NCBI GenBank assembly: GCA_035581425.1
Contig: DATJVP010000086.1
Coordinates: forward strand, 1-14,204
DNA from: DASZHJ01 sp035581425
GTDB taxonomy: Bacteria > Pseudomonadota > Alphaproteobacteria > ATCC43930 > CGMCC-115725
DNA length: 14,204 nt
Direction of reading: 5' to 3'
The notes under the pieces were generated by a model. That model searched no databases, was not told the origin of the DNA, and saw only the letters and a program-made list of their open reading frames with translations. The position numbers and the translations under genes are program-made. This document shows positions 1 to 6,239 of the stretch, piece by piece; the first letter of the stretch is position 1, and every line of letters starts with the position of its first letter.

Positions 1-827
1 TGCTGGCTGTAGCGCACGGCCTCGTCGAGCGCCGCCTGCGCGACGCCGACGCCGCGCGCGGCGACGTTGATGCGGCCGAGCTCCAGACCGCCGAGCGCGT
101 GCTGTAGCCCGCGCCCCTCGACGCCACCGATGAGCCGATCCGCCGGAATGCGATAGTCCTCGAACACGAGCTCGGCGCTGTCGATGCCCTTGTAGCCGAG
201 CTTCTCGAGCTTGCGGCTCACCTTGAAGCCCGGCCCCTTCTCCGCGAGGAAGAGGCTCATGCCGCGATGGCGCGGCTCGGCCTTGGGATTCGTCTTCACG
301 AGGAGCGCGAAGCACTGTCCATGAATGCCGTTGGAGATCCAGGTCTTGGTGCCGTTGATCACATATTGATCGCCGTCTCGCCGTGCCGTCATGCGGATGG
401 CCTGGAGATCGGTGCCGCAATCGGGCTCGGTGAGCGCGAGCCCGCCCCGGATCTCGCCGGTGGCGAAGCGTGGCAGGAACTTGCGCTTTTGCTCGGGCGT
501 CCCGAAGCGCTGCACGGCCGCAGACATGATGAGATGCGAGTTGAAGATGCCGCTCAGCGACATCCAGACCGTGGAGACGATCTCCACGATCTTGGCGTAG
601 GTGGTCGTGGATAGGCCGAGCCCGCCGTGCTCCGCGGCGATGGTGGCGCCGAAGAGCCCGAGCTCCTTCATCTGCTCCACCATCTTCTCGGGGTAGATAT
701 CGTCGTGCTCCAGCGCGTGGACGTGCGGCTTCACCTCGCGCTCGAGGAAGCGGCGGACGCTGTCGAGAATGAGCGATTCCTCGCCCTCGATGCTGTTGGG
801 AAGTGCTGCGGTCTTGATCTCGCTCAT
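1..827 (-). CDS. Acyl-CoA dehydrogenase, partial (C-terminus beyond left edge)
   Basis: Flavoenzyme that would oxidise an acyl-CoA to the 2,3-enoyl-CoA in the cytoplasm, passing electrons to ETF. The first 275 residues are present; family members run about 380-390, so roughly the last 110 are missing, including the region where the catalytic Glu usually lies. Visible: the N-terminal helical domain (about 15-120), the family signature ALTEPDCGTD at 131-140, and the FAD/substrate segment INGTKTWISNG around 157-167, followed by the middle beta domain. The ATG (827-825) overlaps the TGA of the upstream prpD-like gene (ATGA), so translation is probably coupled. A GGGAG ribosome site lies 8 bases upstream of the ATG. 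It belongs to the leftward GntR-prpD-acd transcript. Substrate chain length cannot be read from this fragment; the racemase-like and hydratase neighbours suggest a branched or dicarboxylic acyl-CoA (inference). Confidence 0.95.
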   Translation of the reverse strand, partial: MSEIKTAALPNSIEGEESLILDSVRRFLEREVKPHVHALEHDDIYPEKMVEQMKELGLFGATIAAEHGGLGLSTTTYAKIVEIVSTVWMSLSGIFNSHLIMSAAVQRFGTPEQKRKFLPRFATGEIRGGLALTEPDCGTDLQAIRMTARRDGDQYVINGTKTWISNGIHGQCFALLVKTNPKAEPRHRGMSLFLAEKGPGFKVSRKLEKLGYKGIDSAELVFEDYRIPADRLIGGVEGRGLQHALGGLELGRINVAARGVGVAQAALDEAVRYSQ

Positions 828-2251
828 GCGGATGCTCCCAATTGCGCCGCGACCTCTCGCATGTCTGCGGCCTCGCATAGGGACAGAAGCCGGTCGGCGA
901 TAGCGTTGGCGCCGCTCGCACCGGGCGTGCCGCGGCAGTTCCCAAGGAATTTTGCGACGATCTCCGCATCGGCGAGCGGCCGGTCGCTCGAGCCGCGGTT
1001 GCGCGCCTCGCGGTGACGGAGCACCACGCCATCGATCCGCTCAAGGACGAGCTCGCCGGAATAAAAGCGCGGAAATTCCGAGGCGGCATCGGCCTCGTAG
1101 TCCACGCGGTCCGCAAGCGCCAGGGTCGCGCGATCTGCGAGCGCCGCATCGGTCAGCTCCGCGAGACCGAAACGGCCACGCCGCAGTGCGCTCGCGACGA
1201 TGAAGGGGATGGAGAACTGCGCGTCGTACGCGTTGGCGGGCCGGCGCTTGTTCGCTACGGGCTCGCAGATGGTTTTCACTGTCTCCGCGGGGACGAGCGC
1301 GGTGACGCGGCGAATGGCGGTGGGATCGATGTCGTGATCCCGCCTGAGTGCGATCGCCGCATCGGCGCAGGCATGGGTGAAGTGACAGGCGGGGAAGGGC
1401 TTCACCGCGACGTTCATCACCTCCCATTGCTCGCCGAGACCCGCGGTCGCGAGCTCGAGGTCGCCGCGCGCGAGATGCTCCTGGAGATGGCTCGCGTAGA
1501 GGCCGAAACGTCCCTCATAGGCCTTGGTGGCGCCGACGAAGCCGTGCCGGGCCAGTGTGGCCGCGGTGATTCCCGCCGCTGCGGCCCAGCCGGGATGGAG
1601 CCGCTTGTTCCAGGCGCCGTCCTCCAGGAATTCGAGCGTGCCCGACGCCGTCGACAGCACGATCCCCTGGGCGGTCGCGAGTTGATGCTCGTCGAGCCGC
1701 ATGAGCTTCCCGGCCGCGAGCGCACAAGCGAAGGCGCCGACGAGGCCGGTGGGATGAAAGCCCACCTGATGGAAGCCGCCTTTCGCCACGGCGCCCAATC
1801 GCGCCATCGCCTCGACCCCGGCGACGTATGCTTCGAGCGCCTCGGCGCCGGATCGGCGCAGGCGCGCGCCGACGGCGAGGATCGTTGGCAGCAGGCTCGT
1901 TGTGACGTGGACCACGCCGCCCAAATGCGTGTCGTCGAAATCGAGGCCGTGGACGAGCACTCCGTTGACGATCGCCGCGTCCCGGAACGGGAGACGGTCC
2001 GGAAATCCGATCACCACCCCGTCGCCGCTCCCGTCCGCGAGGTCGCGCATGGCCGCGAGGCTCCGCTCTGCGAAGTCGAAACGGCCCGAGGCGAAGGCAA
2101 TGCCGGCGCCGTCGAGAATGAGGTAGCAGGCGCGCGTCGCAACTCTCTCGGGTATCCCATCGAGGCTCAAGCCCGCGACGAAGCGCGCGAGGCGCGCGGC
2201 GATGGTCGGCGCAGCGGCGCCGGGCGAGGGACGGGGAGAAAGAGCCTTCAT
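824..2251 (-). CDS. MmgE/PrpD family protein (2-methylcitrate dehydratase / cis-aconitate decarboxylase fold)
   Basis: A 475-residue member of the MmgE/PrpD family, which includes 2-methylcitrate dehydratase (PrpD) and cis-aconitate decarboxylase (CAD/IRG1). Seen: HGLDFDDTH at 101-109, HPTG with His166, NKRLHPGWAA with Lys216 and His219, and a FPACHFTHACADAA segment with His290 and His293. As I recall the IRG1 sequence, its active site uses equivalents of the Asp/Thr of DFDDT, the His of the HP motif, the Lys of the K-x-L-H motif and the His of THxxADAA, all present here. The His after DFDDT is shifted by one position. Most family members are uncharacterised, so the reaction (dehydration, isomerisation or decarboxylation of a small acid) is unknown. 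The start has a GGAG site, and a repressor-like half-palindrome overlaps the leader. It lies 33 bp downstream of the GntR gene and overlaps the acyl-CoA dehydrogenase start by 4 bp, so it is the middle gene of that operon. Confidence 0.93.
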   Translation of the reverse strand: MKALSPRPSPGAAAPTIAARLARFVAGLSLDGIPERVATRACYLILDGAGIAFASGRFDFAERSLAAMRDLADGSGDGVVIGFPDRLPFRDAAIVNGVLVHGLDFDDTHLGGVVHVTTSLLPTILAVGARLRRSGAEALEAYVAGVEAMARLGAVAKGGFHQVGFHPTGLVGAFACALAAGKLMRLDEHQLATAQGIVLSTASGTLEFLEDGAWNKRLHPGWAAAAGITAATLARHGFVGATKAYEGRFGLYASHLQEHLARGDLELATAGLGEQWEVMNVAVKPFPACHFTHACADAAIALRRDHDIDPTAIRRVTALVPAETVKTICEPVANKRRPANAYDAQFSIPFIVASALRRGRFGLAELTDAALADRATLALADRVDYEADAASEFPRFYSGELVLERIDGVVLRHREARNRGSSDRPLADAEIVAKFLGNCRGTPGASGANAIADRLLSLCEAADMREVAAQLGASA

Positions 2252-2262
2252 GTATCCACTCC

Positions 2263-2280
2263 AGGCTGTACGGACAGGTT
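2263..2280. promoter_or_regulatory. Degenerate second operator for the GntR regulator (candidate)
   Basis: In the 33-bp gap between the regulator stop and the prpD-like start, the bottom strand reads AACCTGTCC/GTACAGCCT. One arm (ACCTGTCC) matches the ACTTGTCC arm of the perfect palindrome at 3093-3110 in 7 of 8 bases; the other arm keeps only its core. It abuts the ribosome site of the prpD-like gene. A possible weak or half-occupied repressor site; no binding data. Confidence 0.4.
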
Positions 2281-2284
2281 TGAC

Positions 2285-3049
2285 TCAGCGGCGCCGCCGC
2301 AACGTCAGCGAATAGCTGAAACGGTCGGCGGGATGCAGGTTGAAGGCGATCTCCGCGAGCTCGCCGGTCTCGATCCGGTAGCTACGGCGGATCTCGACCC
2401 CGACGCTGCCGCACTCGACGCCGAGACCGGGAGCGACCGGAGCCGGCACAGTGGTGATGCGGAGCGTCTGCTCGATCTCCGTCACCGTCTCGCCGTAGAC
2501 CTCCTCGATGAGCGCGTAGATCGGGCCGGCTTTCTTGCCCACGAGGTCGGCCACGCCGTCATAGGCCGCGCTGACGTAAACCTCGGTCCAGCAGAAGGGA
2601 AGGTCCTCGCCGGGGACATAGCGGAAGCCCTCGAGACGGAGCCATCGCGTGCCGAGGGCACAGCCTAGACGCTGCGCCAGCTCGCGATCAGCCGCGATCG
2701 CGCCCGTTCGCTTGGCGCGGTAGCGGGTGGTCACCGCGTATCGCACGAGCTCGTCGATCGAGCTCACGGAATGAGTGTAAAGCGGGGGCGCGCCGCTCTT
2801 GCGCAGGACGGTTGTGCCCGCGCCCTGGCGCGAACTCACGAGCCCGCCCTCGCGGAGCTTCCTCAGCGCCTCGCGCACGGTGTGCCGGCTCACGCCGAAG
2901 CGAGTGCACAGCTCCTCCTCGGAAGGCAGCATCGTTCCGACGGCGATGTGTCCCGCCGCGATCTCGCTTTTGAGCGCGGCGACGACGCGGCTGTAAAGAG
3001 GCGCATCGCCGTCGCGCCGGAACTCCAGCACCTCCGCCTTCCGTCGCAT
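2285..3049 (-). CDS. GntR family transcriptional regulator, HutC/UTRA subfamily
   Basis: A 254-residue one-component regulator. Residues about 15-82 form the GntR winged helix, with the usual PLYSRVVAALKSEI helix, GTMLPSEEEL turn, recognition helix around SRHTVREALRKL and the wing GLVSSRQGAGT. Residues about 90-240 look like a UTRA effector domain (chorismate-lyase-like fold), including the WTEVYV strand region and a C-terminal RSYRIETGELAEIAFNLHPADRF segment. HutC-type proteins usually repress their own operon and release DNA when a pathway metabolite binds. It is the first gene of the leftward transcript, 88 bp from the divergent MaoC gene. A GGGAG ribosome site precedes the ATG. The palindromes at 3093-3110 and 2263-2280 are the likely binding sites. 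The effector is unknown but probably an acid or CoA-pathway intermediate of this cluster (inference). Confidence 0.95.
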   Translation of the reverse strand: MRRKAEVLEFRRDGDAPLYSRVVAALKSEIAAGHIAVGTMLPSEEELCTRFGVSRHTVREALRKLREGGLVSSRQGAGTTVLRKSGAPPLYTHSVSSIDELVRYAVTTRYRAKRTGAIAADRELAQRLGCALGTRWLRLEGFRYVPGEDLPFCWTEVYVSAAYDGVADLVGKKAGPIYALIEEVYGETVTEIEQTLRITTVPAPVAPGLGVECGSVGVEIRRSYRIETGELAEIAFNLHPADRFSYSLTLRRRR

Positions 3050-3092
3050 CGCGCTCTCCCAGGCTTGACCCGGCAGCCCAGCAACATTAGCC

Positions 3093-3110
3093 TACTTGTC
3101 CGGACAAGTA
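3093..3110. promoter_or_regulatory. Perfect 18-bp palindromic operator between divergent operons
   Basis: TACTTGTCCGGACAAGTA is an uninterrupted 18-bp palindrome in the 88-bp spacer between the GntR gene and the MaoC gene. Its GTC-CG-GAC core has the architecture known for HutC-subfamily sites such as NagR/PhnF (GTC-TA-GAC). It is placed to block both divergent transcripts. A reasonable -10 (TATAGT, 3109-3114) for the rightward transcript starts within its right edge. Confidence 0.8.
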
Positions 3111-3114
3111 TAGT
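3109..3114 (+). promoter_or_regulatory. Candidate -10 element for the rightward operon
   Basis: TATAGT is five of six bases to the TATAAT consensus and would place the transcript start about 15-20 bases before the MaoC ATG at 3138. No good -35 hexamer is seen 16-18 bases upstream. It overlaps the palindromic operator, consistent with repression by occlusion. Weak call. Confidence 0.3.
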
Positions 3115-3137
3115 GCGGGTGGGCTCCGGAGGGAAGC

Positions 3138-3656
3138 ATGGTTGCCACGGCAAAGCCGGTCGGACCCTCGCGTTGGCGCGAGAGCTATGGCCGCTATTTC
3201 GAGGATTTCGAGGTGGGCGCCGTTTACGAGCATCGCCCCGGCCGCACTATCAGCGAGGCCGACAATACCTGGTTCACGCTCCTCACCATGAACCAGCATC
3301 CCCTGCATTTCGATGCGGCCTACGCCGCGAAGTCGGAATTCGGGCGGATGGTCGTCAACAGTTGCCTCACCCTCTCGATCGTCGCGGGTATGAGCGTGAG
3401 CGACGTCAGTCAGAAGGCGATCGGCAATCTCGGCTGGAACGACATCCGCCTGGTGGCGCCGGTCTTCGTCGGCGACACGATCTATGCGGAGTCCGAGGTG
3501 GTCGCCAAGCGCGAGTCCGCGAAGCGACCGACGCAGGGCATCGTGACCGTACGCACTACCGGGCGCAAGTCCGATGGCACCGTATTCATGACCTATGAGC
3601 GCACCGTGCTGGTCCCGAAGCGGGGGCACGCTGTCGACGACGCCGCGGATTACTGA
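3138..3656 (+). CDS. MaoC-like (hot-dog fold) acyl-CoA hydratase/dehydratase
   Basis: A 172-residue single hot-dog-fold protein expected to add water to a 2-enoyl-CoA, as in (R)-specific or mesaconyl-/itaconyl-CoA-type hydratases. Seen: an FEDFEVGAVY N-terminus typical of the family, the hydratase loop TMNQHPLHFD at 50-59 with His57, the FGRMVVNS helix, and the VGDTIYAESEV strand near the C-terminus. The canonical motif has Asp where this protein has Asn52; many mesaconyl-hydratase-like relatives carry the TMN version, so this is probably a subfamily trait rather than inactivation. A strong GGAGGG site (3128-3133) lies 4 bases before the ATG. First gene of the rightward operon; the CoA-transferase follows after 15 bp. 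In the pathway it would act after the acyl-CoA dehydrogenase on the opposite strand. Confidence 0.92.
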   Translation: MVATAKPVGPSRWRESYGRYFEDFEVGAVYEHRPGRTISEADNTWFTLLTMNQHPLHFDAAYAAKSEFGRMVVNSCLTLSIVAGMSVSDVSQKAIGNLGWNDIRLVAPVFVGDTIYAESEVVAKRESAKRPTQGIVTVRTTGRKSDGTVFMTYERTVLVPKRGHAVDDAADY

Positions 3657-3671
3657 CGCGCATCCGCCGCG

Positions 3672-4871
3672 ATGAAGGCACTCTCCGACCTCCTGGTGCT
3701 GGATTTCACGCATGTGCTCGCGGGTCCCTATGCGACGATGCTGCTGGCCGATCTCGGTGCGCGCGTCGTCAAGATCGAGCCGCCGGGCGCGGGCGAGGGG
3801 ACGCGGAAACTCCTCGCTGACGACCCCGAGCATTCCGTCGCGGGAATGGGAGCCTATTTCCTGACCCTCAACCGCAACAAGCAGAGCATCGCGATCGATC
3901 TCAAGAGCGAGAGGGGTCGCGCCCTCGTCCATCGTCTCGCAGAAAAAGCCGATGCCGCCGTCTACAATTTCGCGCGGGGCGTGCCGGAGCGGCTCGGCAT
4001 CGATCATGAGACACTGAGCGCGCGTAACCCCGGGATCGTCACTTGCGCCATCACGGGATTCGGCGAGACCGGCCCGGACGCCGACCGCGCGGCCTTCGAC
4101 ATGGTGGCGCAGGGGATGGGCGGTGGCATGTCCATCACCGGTGAGCCCGGCGGCAGGCCCTTGCGCGCGGGCATTCCGATCGGCGATCTCGGCAGCGGTC
4201 TCTTCGCGGCCTTGGGCGTATTGGCCGCGCTCCATGCACGAGAGCTGACGGGCCGCGGACAGCACGTCGACATCTCCATGCTCGACGGGCAGATCTCGCT
4301 CCTGAGCTACATCGCGACGATGGCGCTCCTTTCGGACCGCAATCCCGTTGCGCTCGGCAACGCGCACGGCGTTCACGTGCCCTACGATACCTTCGAGACC
4401 ACGACGCGCCCGCTCATCCTCGCGATCATCTCCGACAATTTCTGGGCGGCGCTCGTGGAGGAACTTGATTTGCCTGCGCTTCGCGATCCCAGGCTCGCGA
4501 CCCAGCCGGGGCGCCTCGCGCAAAAGGAATTCGTCACTGCGACGGTGCAGGCGGCGCTGGCGCGCGAGAGCTGCGAGGCCTGGCTCGAGCGGCTCGGCGC
4601 CCGGCGCATCCCCTGCGCCCCCGTCAACGATGTGCTGAGCGCGCTCGCGGACCCGCAGGTGCTCGCGCGCCAAATGGTTGCAACGGTCGAGCATCCGAGC
4701 GGCCGCAGCGTCCGGATGCCCGGCAATCCCGTGAAGCTCTCCGAGACCCACGAAGAAGCGTTCTCGGCGCCGCCGCGCCTTGGCGAGCACACTGACGCGG
4801 TCCTTTCCGAGCTGCTGGAATTGTCGGTCGCCGAGATTGCCGCACTGCGCGCCCAGGGAACGATCGCATGA
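3672..4871 (+). CDS. CaiB/BaiF family class III CoA-transferase
   Basis: A 399-residue protein of the formyl-CoA transferase/CaiB type, which moves CoA from a donor thioester to a free carboxylic acid. Seen: the N-terminal VLDFTHVLAGPYATMLLADLGA segment split over residues 8-30, the VVKIEPPGAGE loop, a FGETGP motif at 130-135, and GIPIGDLGSG at 167-176. Asp172 there is the expected catalytic aspartate that forms the acyl anhydride. Length fits the family (about 390-420). Unlike the following paralogue it has no His in the AFDMV segment and no EPxF motif, so transferase chemistry is favoured over racemisation. The start is supported by the family N-terminus; the ribosome site is weak, so it may depend on translation from the MaoC gene 15 bp upstream. 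Acceptor and donor are unknown; succinyl-CoA is a common donor in such clusters (inference). Confidence 0.93.
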   Translation: MKALSDLLVLDFTHVLAGPYATMLLADLGARVVKIEPPGAGEGTRKLLADDPEHSVAGMGAYFLTLNRNKQSIAIDLKSERGRALVHRLAEKADAAVYNFARGVPERLGIDHETLSARNPGIVTCAITGFGETGPDADRAAFDMVAQGMGGGMSITGEPGGRPLRAGIPIGDLGSGLFAALGVLAALHARELTGRGQHVDISMLDGQISLLSYIATMALLSDRNPVALGNAHGVHVPYDTFETTTRPLILAIISDNFWAALVEELDLPALRDPRLATQPGRLAQKEFVTATVQAALARESCEAWLERLGARRIPCAPVNDVLSALADPQVLARQMVATVEHPSGRSVRMPGNPVKLSETHEEAFSAPPRLGEHTDAVLSELLELSVAEIAALRAQGTIA

Positions 4872-4879
4872 GGGAGAGG
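4871..4879 (+). promoter_or_regulatory. Ribosome binding site fixing the start of the racemase-like gene
   Basis: AGGGAGAGG overlaps the TGA of the CoA-transferase gene and lies 8 bases before the ATG at 4888. It decides this start over an in-frame ATG at 4780, which would add 36 residues of no family resemblance read out of frame from the preceding gene. Confidence 0.7.
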
Positions 4880-4887
4880 TTCCGACC

Positions 4888-6000
4888 ATGAAGCTCGAAG
4901 GCATCCGCGTCGTCGACCTCTCTTCCTTTCTGCCGGGCCCTTATCTGACGCTGACGCTCGCGGATCACGGCGCCGAGGTCATCAAGATCGAGGCACCCGG
5001 CGGCGATCCCGCGCGTCAGATCGGCTTGCGCGACGGCGAGCACACCGTGATCTTCCGCACCTTGAACCGCGGCAAGAAGAGCGTCGTGCTCGATCTCAAG
5101 AGCGCGAGCGGCCAGGCTGCGCTGCAGGACTTGTGCCGCACCGCGGACGTCTTGGTCGAGAGCTTCCGACCCGGCGTCACGAAGCGGCTCGGCGCCGATT
5201 ACGAGACGCTCTCCGCCATCAATCCGCGGCTCGTCTATTGCTCGATCAGCGCCTTCGGCCAGACCGGATCCTATCGCGATCGACCAGCGCACGATCTCGC
5301 GGTCGAGGCGCTCGCGGGGTCGATCGGGATTACCGTTGGCGCCGATGGCGAGCCGGTGATCCCTGCCATTCCCGCGGCCGACATGCTGAGTGCGCTGCAG
5401 GCCCTCGCGGCCGTGCTGATGGCGCTCTATCGACGCAACAGCACCGGGCGCGGCGACTACATCGACATCTCGATGCATGATGCGACGCTCGGGGGGTATC
5501 CGAACCTGCTCGGGCCGGTTTTTGCGGAGAAACGCTCGCTCGAGCCAAGGCACGAGCGGACCCTCGGCGGCGCCGCCTTTTATCGCATCTACCGCACCCG
5601 AGACGGGCGCCATGTGGTGCTCGGAGGACAAGAGCCGAAATTCGTGCAAGCGCTCCTGGAGGCGCTCGGCAGGCTCGATCTCGCGCCGCTCTGCGAGCGG
5701 GGTCCCGGGCAGCATCAACAGCCCGTCATCGAGTTCCTGGAGCGCTGCTTCGCCGACCGGAGCCAGGCGGAATGGGTCGACTGGTTCCGGGATCGCGACA
5801 TCTGTTTCGCCCCCGTCAAAACCGTGCGCGAAGCTTTCGACGACGCGCACGCACACGCACGCGGGATGGTCTTGCTCGACGAAACCGGCCGCGAGCATCT
5901 GGGCCCCGTCATCAAGTACCGGGACGAGCCCGCCCGTCCCCGGCTAGCCGCGCCCGCCCTCGGAGCGAACACCGAAGAGATCGTTCAAGCGCGGAAATAA
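4888..6000 (+). CDS. CaiB/BaiF family protein with alpha-methylacyl-CoA racemase residues
   Basis: A 370-residue CaiB/BaiF protein. The whole sequence parallels alpha-methylacyl-CoA racemase (AMACR/Mcr), which interconverts R and S 2-methylacyl-CoA by proton exchange at C2. As known for Mcr, catalysis uses His126, Asp156 and Glu241. Here His135 (AHDL), Asp165 (AADM) and Glu249 (GGQEPKF) lie at almost the same spacings (30 and 84 residues against 30 and 85). The GGAAFYRIYRTRDGR stretch before the Glu resembles GGAPFYTTYRTADGE of human AMACR, and RSQAEWVDWF resembles its KTKAEWCQIF. The gene starts 16 bp after the CoA-transferase and is the last of the rightward operon. Such an enzyme would present the correct epimer to a stereospecific acyl-CoA dehydrogenase, a good fit to the neighbours. 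An alternative is the second subunit of a heteromeric CoA-transferase (as in BbsEF or SmtAB). The stop codon abuts a decayed GNAT gene. Confidence 0.88.
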   Translation: MKLEGIRVVDLSSFLPGPYLTLTLADHGAEVIKIEAPGGDPARQIGLRDGEHTVIFRTLNRGKKSVVLDLKSASGQAALQDLCRTADVLVESFRPGVTKRLGADYETLSAINPRLVYCSISAFGQTGSYRDRPAHDLAVEALAGSIGITVGADGEPVIPAIPAADMLSALQALAAVLMALYRRNSTGRGDYIDISMHDATLGGYPNLLGPVFAEKRSLEPRHERTLGGAAFYRIYRTRDGRHVVLGGQEPKFVQALLEALGRLDLAPLCERGPGQHQQPVIEFLERCFADRSQAEWVDWFRDRDICFAPVKTVREAFDDAHAHARGMVLLDETGREHLGPVIKYRDEPARPRLAAPALGANTEEIVQARK

Positions 6001-6239
6001 CCTCGACTCGATGAGGAGGCAGTCGCCTTCCCGGACCGTCTCGATCAGCGCGGCAAGACGATCATCGACGGAGAGCAGTTCGAAGCGGTGCTTTCGGAGG
6101 CGGTCGAATAGTCGATCTGCATCGGAAGAGGCTCGCGGCCGATGACGTCCACCCATTTTGCGTAGGCTTCGCGCGTGAGGGCGCGGATCGCCTCGGCATC
6201 TCCCTCGCGCCCGCGGCGCACAGTGACGGCCTCCGTCAC
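6001..6239 (-). pseudogene. GNAT N-acetyltransferase remnant, frameshifted and 3'-truncated
   Basis: Reading leftward from a GTG at 6239, the first 44 residues look like the start of a GNAT acetyltransferase (VRRGREGDAEAIRALTREAY, then KWVDVIGREPLPMQIDY). After about 6107 this frame degenerates and stops, but the +1 frame continues the same protein (RKHRFELLSVDDRLAALIE, then TVREGDCLLIE) down to about 6007. A one-base loss (or two-base gain) near 6106 restores a continuous reading. The family normally runs about 150-160 residues and goes on to the acetyl-CoA loop; here everything after about residue 77 is gone, and the sequence runs straight into the stop codon of the racemase-like gene (5998-6000). 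The GTG overlaps the TGA of the FAD oxidoreductase gene, showing it was once the next gene of that operon. Non-functional as a GNAT enzyme. Confidence 0.75.

Noticed and set aside
1013..2668. A 551-codon rightward open frame over the prpD-like and regulator genes
   Set aside because: Antisense shadow produced by the GC-rich codon bias of two clearly recognisable genes; composition is Arg/Gly/Asp-rich with no motif and it runs across two genes.
3087..4904. A 605-codon leftward open frame opposite the MaoC and CoA-transferase genes
   Set aside because: Shadow frame; the opposite strand holds two well-recognised enzymes with good family motifs, and this frame has no domain-like segment.
4624..5898. 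A 424-codon leftward open frame opposite the racemase-like gene
   Set aside because: Antisense shadow of a gene with an AMACR-like sequence throughout.
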